Part shown: piece after piece, positions 56,618 through 64,000 of the stretch | Layout of the letters: each line of letters opens with the position of its first letter | How positions within the stretch are numbered: the stretch's first letter is position 1 | NCBI RefSeq assembly: GCF_000316645.1 | Contig: NC_019684.1 | Location: 4,872,001 to 4,936,000, forward strand | Length of the DNA stretch: 64,000 nucleotides | Origin: Nostoc sp. PCC 7524 | GTDB lineage: Bacteria; Cyanobacteriota; Cyanobacteriia; Cyanobacteriales; Nostocaceae | Direction of reading: 5' to 3' | Program-made: the position numbers and the translations under genes | The notes under the pieces: model-generated | What the model was told of the DNA's origin: nothing | Databases searched by the model: none | What the model saw: the letters and a program-made list of their open reading frames with translations, nothing else

Positions 56618-57103
56618 TTATGCTTCATCCCAAAGCTGACGTACTCTATCGGGTAGCCAACTGGCAATTTCTTGAATTCTTTCGGGCGATAACTCGTCTT
56701 TAGTGGCAGAAAACACGGCTTTAACTACTTGTTCTCGGTCTACATTTGGTGGCATTCCACCTTCATTGGCTACCCGAAATAAGAAGCGATCGCTATCAAT
56801 TTTAAAGATACCTGGCCCCTGCCAAGGTGGACGTACTCGACTTAAAAATCCTACAAGGGGATTTGTATCATGCCACAAATCAGCAATCTCAAATTGCAGA
56901 GATTTATCCTCACTAGCTTCTGCTGGTTCGTGTAATTCGGCCTCAACTCTATCAGCAGCCTCTGTAGTCATCAAATCGCGCATGACGCGAAACACAACTT
57001 CTGTAATATCCCTAGCATCATAAATATCTGCTAAACCACTTTCTGCCTTCACTTTTTCTAAAAAAGGCATATCTTGTGCTTTGATAGGTGTGGGTGTTTG
57101 CAT
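56618..57103 (-). CDS. DUF2267-domain protein
   Basis: 161 aa. MQTPTPIKAQDMPFLEKVKA then DITEVVFRVMRDLMTTEAADRVEAELHEPAE, LQFEIADLWHDTNPLVGFLSRVRP and DREQVVKAVFSATKDELSPERIQEIASWLPDRVRQLWDEA. This is the DUF2267 helical fold (VVFRVMRDLMT, LPDRVRQLW). Small, soluble, acidic; function unknown. Similar proteins are often stress-related. It starts at ATG 57101-57103. Confidence 0.85.
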   Translation of the reverse strand: MQTPTPIKAQDMPFLEKVKAESGLADIYDARDITEVVFRVMRDLMTTEAADRVEAELHEPAEASEDKSLQFEIADLWHDTNPLVGFLSRVRPPWQGPGIFKIDSDRFLFRVANEGGMPPNVDREQVVKAVFSATKDELSPERIQEIASWLPDRVRQLWDEA

Positions 57104-57178
57104 TTAAGCCCTCCAAAAAATTTGTTATAGCTGTATTTTTTCTATTTCAAAACTCAGGATTTTTTAGTGAATTATAGA

Positions 57179-57206
57179 TTTTGAATTTTGAATTTTGAAT
57201 TTTGGA
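57179..57206. repeat. TTTTGAA heptamer x4
   Basis: Three perfect TTTTGAA units and one TTTTGGA variant in the spacer before the histidine kinase gene. Confidence 0.8.
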
Positions 57207-57290
57207 TTAATAGCCAGCTTTACTTAACAAATTAGTAGTTAAAGCGCAGAAGATTCATCTGCCACAAGAAACAAATGCTAAATAGAGAAA

Positions 57291-58700
57291 TTAAGACTCA
57301 AGAGTGACTGGTAAGCTAATAATAAAAGTTGTGCCTTTACCAAGAATGCTTTCCACTTGTATTTGACCTTGGTGATGTTCGACAATAGCTTGAGCGATCG
57401 CTAGTCCTAATCCTGAACCTGTAGCAGTGTCTGTAGCTGGATTTCCCTTTTTATGGGTGCGTGCCGGATCTACGCGATAAAAACGATCAAATAATCGGGG
57501 TAAGGCTTCAGATGGAATCCCCACGCCGGTATCACTCACCCTAATTTGCAAATAAGCAGCACTGTTGTAGCGAATTCTGTCTAGCCGTGCTAGTTCTACA
57601 TTGACTTCTCCACCTGCTGGGGTATATTGCAAAGCATTACCAATCAAATTAGTAAATAACCGCACCAATTGATCCCAATTACCCCAGAGCGTGAACCAAT
57701 TTTCTAATAATTCTGGGCTAGTTTCCAAGGCGGGAGGGTCAACTAAATGTAAATTAAGTGTAATTATTTTTTCTGTGGCTAACAGTTGTTGTTCTTCCAC
57801 CACTTCCATCAGCAAAGCATCCAACGGACAATCTGCAAAACCATCTTTGCTCATGCCACTATCTTGGCGGGCTAGGAATAGTAAATCATTGACTAATTTA
57901 CCCAAACGCTGTGTTAGGCGTTCTACCACCTTTAACTGTTGGCGATAATTTTTAGAAACAGTGGCTTCGGCTGGTGTTAACTCCAAGTCAGCCAAAGCCA
58001 CTTGCACATTAGTTTGAATCAAAGTAATGGGACTTCGCAATTCATGGGAAGCATCAGCCGTAAATTGTTTCAGGCGTTGGTAAGATTCGCCAACAGGTTC
58101 CATTGCTTTACCAGAAAGAAACCAACCGCTTGCAGCCACAGACAACACCATTAAACCTGTACCTAGTGCTAAGTCAAAAATTAATTGGCGGCTAGGTTTA
58201 GTCACTTCAAACCAAGGATGACTCACACGCAGATATCCTAAAACTTGCCGTCCAATTTCTACGCGTTGGGTGACTTGTCGCAAGAGCAGGGGGGACTGGG
58301 AAGTATCTTCATTGTCCCATCTGTCTTGTTTAAATATATGGACAGTTTCACCAGTGCGATCGCTATGTATGGGAATATTGAGAGGCTCAGAAAAAGTAGA
58401 CCAAATTAATTCACCAGTCGGACTAAACCACTCTAAATCAATGTGGTCATCTTCTACTGTCTCAGCGTTGTTACGGAAACTAGCTTCTACATTAATACGG
58501 AATGGTTCAGGCTCATTGTTGGCTCGTTCGATGACTAGCGATCGCTCAACTATTTCCACTACGTGATTAAGGGTATCGTCAATCCGCTCAATCAAGGTAT
58601 TGCGGACATATAAATACACACCACTTGCAAACAACAGTAGTAGCACAGCAGTTACAGCAGTGTACCAGATAGCCAGACGGCGACGAGTAGCTTGGAACAT
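57291..58700 (-). CDS. Membrane sensor histidine kinase (RppB/BaeS-like)
   Basis: 469 aa. TM1 is at about 12-32 and TM2 at about 174-195 (LALGTGLMVLSVAASGWFLSG), bracketing a periplasmic sensor domain of ~140 residues. HisKA carries H219 (ADASHELRSPITLIQTNV), followed by N-box (NLIGNALQYTP), DTGVGIP and GSGLGLAIAQAIVEHHQG. It autophosphorylates and passes phosphate to a response regulator; the sensed signal is not evident. The layout resembles RppB-type (Ni/redox-responsive) kinases of Synechocystis, but no rppA-like partner gene is adjacent (58701-59757 is gene-free), so it is an orphan kinase in this window. Confidence 0.88.
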   Translation of the reverse strand: MFQATRRRLAIWYTAVTAVLLLLFASGVYLYVRNTLIERIDDTLNHVVEIVERSLVIERANNEPEPFRINVEASFRNNAETVEDDHIDLEWFSPTGELIWSTFSEPLNIPIHSDRTGETVHIFKQDRWDNEDTSQSPLLLRQVTQRVEIGRQVLGYLRVSHPWFEVTKPSRQLIFDLALGTGLMVLSVAASGWFLSGKAMEPVGESYQRLKQFTADASHELRSPITLIQTNVQVALADLELTPAEATVSKNYRQQLKVVERLTQRLGKLVNDLLFLARQDSGMSKDGFADCPLDALLMEVVEEQQLLATEKIITLNLHLVDPPALETSPELLENWFTLWGNWDQLVRLFTNLIGNALQYTPAGGEVNVELARLDRIRYNSAAYLQIRVSDTGVGIPSEALPRLFDRFYRVDPARTHKKGNPATDTATGSGLGLAIAQAIVEHHQGQIQVESILGKGTTFIISLPVTLES

Positions 58701-58828
58701 ATCTCAACTAGACAAGATTAGCAACAGAGGGTTAAGGTTTCAAGTCAATTCTAGTTCCCCCCTTTTGAAGGCAGGGTTAGCAGGGTGGTTTCATACAACC
58801 AGAAAAAAAATCAACTTGCCTTTCAAAG

Positions 58829-58851
58829 CCTCTCCCCCCGTGGGGGAGAGG
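58829..58851. repeat. CCTCTCCCCC hairpin (dispersed type)
   Basis: A 10-bp stem with a 3-nt loop, followed by TTTGGAGAGGGGTC, the usual context of this common cyanobacterial palindrome. It is not tied to a gene end, so it is not called a terminator. Confidence 0.65.
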
Positions 58852-59400
58852 TTTGGAGAGGGGTCAAAATTTCTGCTATAGAACAAAAAATCAAGAGTTA
58901 TAGATTTTTCTTTTTTGTTATCAAACCACTCTCTTAACTTGAGAGTAATAGGGCTTGCGTCTACAGGTTAGATGAAACAACCGTATTTACCACAGATGAT
59001 ATCGTTTCAATCAGCTAATGATTATTAGCAAAATCTAAAAATATACCAATTCTTTTTATACATAAAAAACCTGCTTAACAATGCTTAAATTTTTAATTAC
59101 CAAATTTTGCATTTTTAAGTAATTTTACGGAAGCAAACTTTTTGGCATAGAAGTTAAATTCTAGAGGCAGTCAACCTGAAAGGAAATTGCCTATCAAAAA
59201 CGTGAATCAAGGAGAGATAAAACATCATCGTCGTGCATAATTCTAAAATTTGTAACGAAAAGATAGTTACTAAAAAAATCAGGGCAAGTTCATACATAGC
59301 ACGAATTTTTATTTCCCCCTTAACTAACAGTTAAGCACTCACATATCGGCAATAACATATATCTAAAACACCTCCTAACAAGCTGAAAAATATCTCTCTC

Positions 59401-59524
59401 AGGACTTACGCAGGTGTCAGACTCAACCTATCTTGTAGGGTGCGTCAGATGCCAAAAATCTTTTGAAAATAGCGAAAAACTCAAATCTGACGCACCCTAC
59501 GAATGTGCCAGTTGCGTAAGTCCT
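59401..59524. mobile_element. MITE-like element, 124 bp, best copy
   Basis: Perfect 12-bp terminal inverted repeats AGGACTTACGCA/TGCGTAAGTCCT, inner 16-bp inverted repeats (59435-59450 and 59485-59500), no coding capacity. Related copies are at 51102-51333 (with insert) and 4699-4779 (decayed, opposite orientation). A full transposase source was not seen in the window. Confidence 0.9.
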
Positions 59525-59757
59525 ATCTCTAATAGATAGATATTAAAACTTAGGAAATCTGGCATCTATCCAGTCACACACAACCATTTACATTCAGCAA
59601 TTAGAAATCTTACTCTGATTTGCTTACTTGCTGTGAAATAAATAATCATCATCTCCGGTTGAATGACGGAAATAAATTTGTGCTACATCTTTGTAAATAA
59701 TTATTTTGTAGCCGATATTTTTAGATGTTGGAGTTTCTATAAAAAAGAGTAAAAATT

Positions 59758-62472
59758 ATGACGACTTATTCAGGTTTTCCCGATCCAGGTAGTAGTACAA
59801 GTACAGCTTTAGATACAACTTCTCTATCATATATTGGTGGCTCTCTCCTCAGCACACCAAGCATATTTCAAGATAGTGTCAGCCGTTTAAGTCCATCAGA
59901 TCTATCTGATTACTATAGGTTTACTGTTAGCAGTTCCAGTATAGTTACCTTGGAACTGGATGGATTAACAGATAATGCTAATTTGTTTCTACGAAATAGT
60001 GCAGGTAGTTCTATTGCTCCTTCTACCAATGCTGGAACTACCGCAGAGAGAATACGTTTTAGTATTTCTGATCCACCAAGTAATCCATTTTACGCACACG
60101 TTTTTATTCCAAATGGTTCTACCTCCACCCCTTATAATCTCCGTCTTTCCGCAGAAACTATTCAAGAAAGCTACATATCAGATAGTTTAATTGGAAATTC
60201 TAGAAATATTGGAACATTCAGCACTACCGATGGCATCACTCCCATAATTGATTATGTCAGTAGCACAGGTCAAGTTGTAGACCAAAATGACTACTACAGC
60301 TTCACACTAAGTAATAGTGGCACAGTTGATATCAATTTGAGTAGCTTAAATGGTACTGATATTCTCTATGCTGATCTTCAACTTATCAATAGTTTTAATT
60401 CTGTTCTTCAAACCAGTGCTAATGTTGGAACCACATCAGAATTAATTAATTACAGTCTTGCAGCTGGTACATACTATATCCGCGCTTATTCTTTGTCAGA
60501 TCCCGGTAACTATCAGTTAAATTTTAACTTTACCGCAGATCCACCAGACCAAGGGGGAAATACAGTTGGAACTGCTACTCCTATTATCCTAGACACTACC
60601 ATCACAGATCAAGTCAGTCTCGCAGATAATAGCGACTATTATCAATTTACCTTAGCTTCAACATCTCTCGTAGATATCAGATTCACATCCCTCACAGCCG
60701 ACGCAAACTTATTTCTGCAAAACGCAAGTGGTGGTAACATTATCACTTCAACCCAACCAGGAACAGCCTTAGATGCAGTTAGACTTAGTTTGAATCCTGG
60801 TACTTACAACATCTTAGTGAATCGAGGTTCTACACAGACAGCTGAATATACCTTGAGTGCATCTGCCCAAGTCATAGGAACAGATCAAGCTCCCAACAGT
60901 ACAGCAATAGCACTGAATCTGGGTAACATCATCGGTGCTACCTCAAGGAATGAGTTTGTAGGCAATCTAGACACGAATGATTTCTATAAATTCACCCTGG
61001 ATACTACTACTAACTTTAGTCTTAATCTCAATATTTTGAGTAGCTATTTCAATGCACAGTTAGTCAATGCAGATGTGCAACTGCTCACCAGTAATGGTAC
61101 ACAAATAGCTATCTCTAACCAGCCAGGAAATGCCAATGAAAGTATTAACACAACCTTAGATGCTGGTACATACTTCATTCGTGTTTATACCACTGGTTTA
61201 GCCAATACGTTCTATGATTTAGATATCACAGCAACGCCACAAGCTAAATTAGTACAAAACATTAATCCTACTGGTAGTTCTAACCCTGCAAATCTTACCG
61301 CCTTGGGTAGCTTAGTATATTTCACCGCTAATGATGGTGTAAATGGGGTGCAGTTATGGCGCAGTGACGGTAATACAGCTACTTCTCTCAGCAATATCAG
61401 TAGCTTTAACCCTAATAACTTAGTAGTCTTTAACAACAGGCTATACTTTACCGCTAGTGACAGCACTTTTGGTAGGGAACTTTGGGAATATAACGGCACT
61501 TCTGTAAATAGGATTAGTGATATTAATGTTGGTGCTGGCAATTCTGATCCAGGTAATTTGACTGTAGTAGGAAACAAACTTTTCTTTACTGCCGTCGATA
61601 GTAGCACCACCAGAAAACTGTGGGTTTATAATGGCACAAGCGTTAATTTAGTAGACATTAACCCAGGTTTTGCTACTACTGGTACACCCACATTTACAAC
61701 GGCTTTTAATAATCGCCTCTTCTTCACAACCCAAAATAACAGTCAACTATGGTCAACTGACGGTACTGTGGGTGGTACACAAGTTATCAATGCTGGGGGA
61801 GTTACTAATTCAACACCACGTAGTTTAACAGTAGTTGGTAATACTCTTTACTTTACAGCCAACAACGGCACAAGTGGGCATGAAGTATGGCAATACCAAA
61901 GCGGTACAACAGCCAGCTTAGTGGAAGATATCACCCCAGGTAATAATTCCTACGCACCAGAAAGACTCACAACAGTTGGTAATATGCTGTACTTTGTCAC
62001 AGATAGTGACAATGACTTTACGTTAGAACTGTGGAGAAGTGACGGTACTGAATCTGGAACCCAGATAATTGGCACTGATGGACAAGCCCCCAATTTAGGC
62101 TTTGGTGCTATTAACCTAACGGCTGTAGGAAATACACTCTATTTTGTAGCGAATGATCCGGTGTCAGGTTTAGAGCTATGGAAAACAGATGGTACAGATG
62201 TCGGCACAGTCATAGTTAAGGACATCTCATCTGGTACTGCTAACAGTCTTCCCACCGGCCTTGTCAACTTCAATGGTACCCTCGCTTTTGCCGCTTCTGA
62301 TGGTACTAACAGAGAGGTGTGGTTCAGTGACGGCACAGAGCTAAATACGATTCGGGCTAGCAACATTTATCCGGGAGGAATTGCTAACCCTGATTGGCTG
62401 ACTGTCGTTGGTACGAAACTGTTCTTCACCGCTACCGACGGGGCTGACAACACAGAATTATACGTACTTTAA
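59758..62472 (+). CDS. Large surface/secreted protein: PPC-like domains plus ELWxxDGT repeats
   Basis: 904 aa, no classical signal peptide, almost no cysteine, rich in N, T, S, G. Residues ~30-500 hold four pre-peptidase-C-terminal (PPC)-like beta domains (DSVSRLSPSDLSDYYRFTVSS, DQNDYYSFTLSNSGTVDINLSSL, ISLADNSDYYQFTLAST-like, DTNDFYKFTLDTTTNFSLNLN). Residues ~500-904 hold about nine ELWxxDGTxxGT-type repeats (GVQLWRSDGN, GRELWEYNGT, TLELWRSDGTESGTQ, GLELWKTDGTDVGT), a hyalin/beta-propeller-like array. This composition fits type I-secreted filament-surface exoproteins of heterocystous cyanobacteria. Export route and role (adhesion, sheath) are inferred. A weak AAAGAG precedes the ATG. Confidence 0.85.
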   Translation: MTTYSGFPDPGSSTSTALDTTSLSYIGGSLLSTPSIFQDSVSRLSPSDLSDYYRFTVSSSSIVTLELDGLTDNANLFLRNSAGSSIAPSTNAGTTAERIRFSISDPPSNPFYAHVFIPNGSTSTPYNLRLSAETIQESYISDSLIGNSRNIGTFSTTDGITPIIDYVSSTGQVVDQNDYYSFTLSNSGTVDINLSSLNGTDILYADLQLINSFNSVLQTSANVGTTSELINYSLAAGTYYIRAYSLSDPGNYQLNFNFTADPPDQGGNTVGTATPIILDTTITDQVSLADNSDYYQFTLASTSLVDIRFTSLTADANLFLQNASGGNIITSTQPGTALDAVRLSLNPGTYNILVNRGSTQTAEYTLSASAQVIGTDQAPNSTAIALNLGNIIGATSRNEFVGNLDTNDFYKFTLDTTTNFSLNLNILSSYFNAQLVNADVQLLTSNGTQIAISNQPGNANESINTTLDAGTYFIRVYTTGLANTFYDLDITATPQAKLVQNINPTGSSNPANLTALGSLVYFTANDGVNGVQLWRSDGNTATSLSNISSFNPNNLVVFNNRLYFTASDSTFGRELWEYNGTSVNRISDINVGAGNSDPGNLTVVGNKLFFTAVDSSTTRKLWVYNGTSVNLVDINPGFATTGTPTFTTAFNNRLFFTTQNNSQLWSTDGTVGGTQVINAGGVTNSTPRSLTVVGNTLYFTANNGTSGHEVWQYQSGTTASLVEDITPGNNSYAPERLTTVGNMLYFVTDSDNDFTLELWRSDGTESGTQIIGTDGQAPNLGFGAINLTAVGNTLYFVANDPVSGLELWKTDGTDVGTVIVKDISSGTANSLPTGLVNFNGTLAFAASDGTNREVWFSDGTELNTIRASNIYPGGIANPDWLTVVGTKLFFTATDGADNTELYVL

Positions 62473-62484
62473 AGGAGGTGATGA
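62473..62484 (+). promoter_or_regulatory. Unusually strong Shine-Dalgarno match after the surface-protein stop
   Basis: AAAGGAGGTGAT lies directly behind the TAA stop and is complementary to the 3' end of 16S rRNA over about 11 bases. An ATG at 62481 is too close (1-2 nt) and opens only a 13-codon frame (MIKTQNLYVRSKF). Confidence 0.6.
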
Positions 62485-62645
62485 TTAAAACACAAAATCT
62501 GTATGTAAGAAGCAAGTTTTAAATGGTTGCAGTTTCTCAACAACTCCAGCCACTTATAGGCCAAACATGGCATTGATTGAACGAGATTTACTAACAGTCA
62601 ACACAAATTGACACAAACACAAAATATAGGGAGATGTGTTCCATT

Positions 62646-63254
62646 ATGAAGAACAAATTTTTAGCTCTAGCTGCTTTCGGTGCTGCTGCTTTGGGTAGTG
62701 CAATTGTTTCCACTCCTGCTAACGCACAAATTCCTCAAGGTTCAGGCCCAACCAGCCCTATTACTGTTAACGTATCTGTTCCAGAAGTTCTGTATTTGAG
62801 AACAATCACTACTGCTAATCTTGTAATCACTCCTACTGATTTGACTGCTGTCGCCTTAACCGGATTAGGACCTGGAGTTCCACCAACTTCTCCTTTCATT
62901 GGCAGTAATCAAGGTCAAGAAGCTGGCGGTACTGTAGACACTGCTTCTCCATTTGCAGGCGGATTTGCAGATGGTGTTCCTGTCGAAAAGACCATCACCA
63001 GCGCCTACATTGTTTGGTCTAATGCTCCAAGCAACTACGAGGTACAAGTTACAGCTCCTGTTGGTGGATTTGTTGGACCTGGTGGCGATGCTGTTACTGC
63101 TGCTGTTGTTGGTACTAACCCAGCTTCATTTGCTCCTGAAGGCCTAATTAATTCTACTCCTAGAGATATTGTATTAGACCTCGCAGGAGGATCTGGCGAC
63201 CTCACTGCTGGTACTTACACAGGTGTTCTAACAGTTGAAGCCTTCAGACCATAG
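62646..63254 (+). CDS. Small secreted beta-rich protein (pilin/coat-protein-like?)
   Basis: 202 aa from ATG 62646 with GGGAGA upstream; the longer frame from 62634 (MCSI...) is less likely. A signal peptide MKNKFLALAAFGAAALGSAI then VSTPANA|QIPQ is clear. The mature part is T-, V-, G- and P-rich: SPITVNVSVPEVLYLRTITTANLVITPTDLTAVAL, ITSAYIVWSNAPSNYEVQVTAPVGG and GTYTGVLTVEAFRP at the end. This is an immunoglobulin-like beta sandwich of the type seen in DUF4402/spore-coat-U-like and fimbrial subunits, including the closing beta strand GxYxGxLTVE. Identity as a surface subunit is inference. Next comes another secreted-protein gene at the window edge. Confidence 0.7.
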   Translation: MKNKFLALAAFGAAALGSAIVSTPANAQIPQGSGPTSPITVNVSVPEVLYLRTITTANLVITPTDLTAVALTGLGPGVPPTSPFIGSNQGQEAGGTVDTASPFAGGFADGVPVEKTITSAYIVWSNAPSNYEVQVTAPVGGFVGPGGDAVTAAVVGTNPASFAPEGLINSTPRDIVLDLAGGSGDLTAGTYTGVLTVEAFRP

Positions 63255-63854
63255 TTGATTAACATTCATTGTGATGGCATTGGGAGTAAAAGCCTGCCTC
63301 CAACCTCGCAAGTAAAAAGCAGACTTCTCTCCTACTGCCCAGATGATTCAGTCTACTGGTTAGCTTTCTGAATCAAGTTTTTAAGAGGTTGTTTCAAAAG
63401 TGATTAGCTGTGACTTTAAGTACCTGTTGATCCCCCCTAGCCCCCCTTAAAAAGAGGGGGGAATGTGAATTACAGTCTCCCTTGAACCAAGGGGGGAATG
63501 TGAATTACAGTTACCCTTAAAAAGAGGTGGGGGAAAGTGAATTACAGTCTCCCTTAAAAAATAGGGAAAGAATGAATTAAAGTCCCCCTTTTTAAGGGGG
63601 ATTTAGGGGGATCTCAAAGTATTTAATACATCATTAGGGCTTTTTCAAACTTCCTCTAACCCCCTGAAAAATGGGGGTATTTCCCATACTAAATTTTTGA
63701 GTTCGGAATCTCCAAGGCTCAAAAATATTTAACTTCTACAATTCTATCTCGATAGCTTTGGACAATGTATAAAGTTTTAGCAATATTACATTGTCAAATT
63801 AATGAAGCCGGAGAATCTCACTGTACATGACTTTGATTTGAGTGATTTAGCAAT
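63255..63854. other. 600-bp spacer with a 185-bp palindromic element
   Basis: The palindromic repeat is at 63429-63613; the rest is AT-rich with no gene. A HIP-like fragment is absent. The promoter of the 63855 gene should lie near 63760-63850. Confidence 0.6.
63429..63613. repeat. Palindromic element GATCCCCC... ...GGGGGATC with internal tandem copies
   Basis: Left end GATCCCCCCTAGCCCCCCTT (63429-63448) and right end AAGGGGGATTTAGGGGGATC (63594-63613) are near complements. Between them a ~45-bp unit with GTGAATTACAGTCTCCCTT recurs three to four times with variation. Typical of repeated elements in Nostocales; no coding capacity. Confidence 0.8.
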
Positions 63855-64000
63855 ATGTCATGGCATAAAATCAAAATTCCAAAAGTATATTTCCTTAGTT
63901 GCTTGGCCTTAAGCACAGCTATCTTGGTATGCTTGCAAACTCAGACGCAAGCACAATTTATCTCTAACATCGAACCCATAGAAATTTACCAATTAGCCAC
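63855..64000 (+). CDS. Secreted protein, partial (N-terminus only)
   Basis: ATG 63855, open to the right edge (48 codons): MSWHKIKIPKVYFLSCLALS then TAILVCLQTQTQAQFISNIEPIEIYQLA. The first 32 residues are a signal peptide (basic N-region, hydrophobic core, cleavage near TQAQ). The rest is too short to identify. Placed on the same strand after the pilin-like gene it could be a partner in surface assembly; not supported further. Confidence 0.6.
   Translation, partial: MSWHKIKIPKVYFLSCLALSTAILVCLQTQTQAQFISNIEPIEIYQLA

Larger units (their letters stand above)
58701..59757. other. 1.06-kb spacer upstream of the large surface protein
   Basis: Contains the CCTCTCCCCC-CGT-GGGGGAGAGG hairpin (58829-58851) and the MITE at 59401-59524, otherwise AT-rich (about 59040-59400). 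The kinase promoter lies at its left end and the surface-gene promoter at its right end; I cannot place either box. No gene is supported. Confidence 0.6.

Noticed and set aside
59975..60190. Alternative-frame ORF inside the surface protein gene
   Set aside because: Shadow of the 904-aa frame, with hydrophobic bias only.

Overview
The window comes from a filamentous, heterocyst-type cyanobacterium of the Nostoc/Anabaena group. The evidence is photosynthesis genes (petN, psbY, gun4, a CcmK-type carboxysome shell protein), many families known only from cyanobacteria (DUF3038, DUF4335, DUF1815, DUF2839, TIGR02652), the ncRNA Yfr1 beside trxA, very frequent HIP1 octamers (GCGATCGC), and heptameric tandem repeats of the STRR type in many spacers. 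No rRNA or CRISPR array was seen, and no tRNA could be supported.

Layout. 1-1.0 kb: ISL3-family transposase running off the left edge. 1.0-4.6 kb: atypical SDR, aminotransferase, BMC shell protein with a membrane protein, then petN plus a 53-aa membrane protein. 4.9-11.2 kb: GAF-GAF histidine kinase, orphan sugar-type ABC ATPase, a 72-aa protein, gun4, icd. 11.6-17 kb: two Uma2 nucleases, rsmG, a DUF697/EcsC-like protein, an alpha/beta hydrolase and a PlsC-type acyltransferase. 17.3-24.6 kb: metG, a NYN (LabA-like) gene overlapping lptC, a PBP4-type carboxypeptidase, a LOG-family protein, trxA. 24.7-31.5 kb: Yfr1, guaB3, divergent mutS2, the DUF3038-DUF4335 pair. 31.8-37.3 kb: dnaJ-dnaK3, an M28 peptidase, a bestrophin. 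37.3-43.5 kb: repeats and gene remnants around a fused 5-oxoprolinase/hydantoinase. 43.5-50.6 kb: map, a cupredoxin, an M16 protease, a VOC protein, TIGR02652, a Cys-rich small protein, gamma carbonic anhydrase, psbY, DUF2839. 50.6-58.7 kb: a long spacer with a MITE, DUF1815, VOC membrane protein, sigma-like protein, TPR protein, a secreted repeat protein, DUF2267, a second histidine kinase. 58.7-64 kb: a second long spacer, a large PPC/ELWxxDGT surface protein and two small secreted proteins.

Most genes are single housekeeping or photosynthesis genes in short transcription units. Supported couplings are NYN-lptC (1-nt overlap), dnaK3-dnaJ, DUF3038-DUF4335, petN-53 aa, the nuclease remnant with its TAATG-coupled partner, and the surface-protein cluster at the right end.

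The least ordinary material is (1) heptamer repeat DNA lying in frame inside or at the ends of conserved enzymes (MutS2, oxoprolinase, M16 protease, SDR) and inflating some apparent N termini; (2) several hairpin/MITE-like element families, one copy with a nested insertion and one with a micro-inversion; (3) the DUF3038-DUF4335 pair, whose second member looks like a TonB-like trans-envelope protein with a large cytoplasmic domain; (4) a histidine kinase whose two GAF domains keep a cysteine where cyanobacteriochromes bind their bilin; and (5) a decayed nuclease/antitoxin islet upstream (5' side) of map. All functional statements rest on reading the sequence and recalling families; no searches were run.
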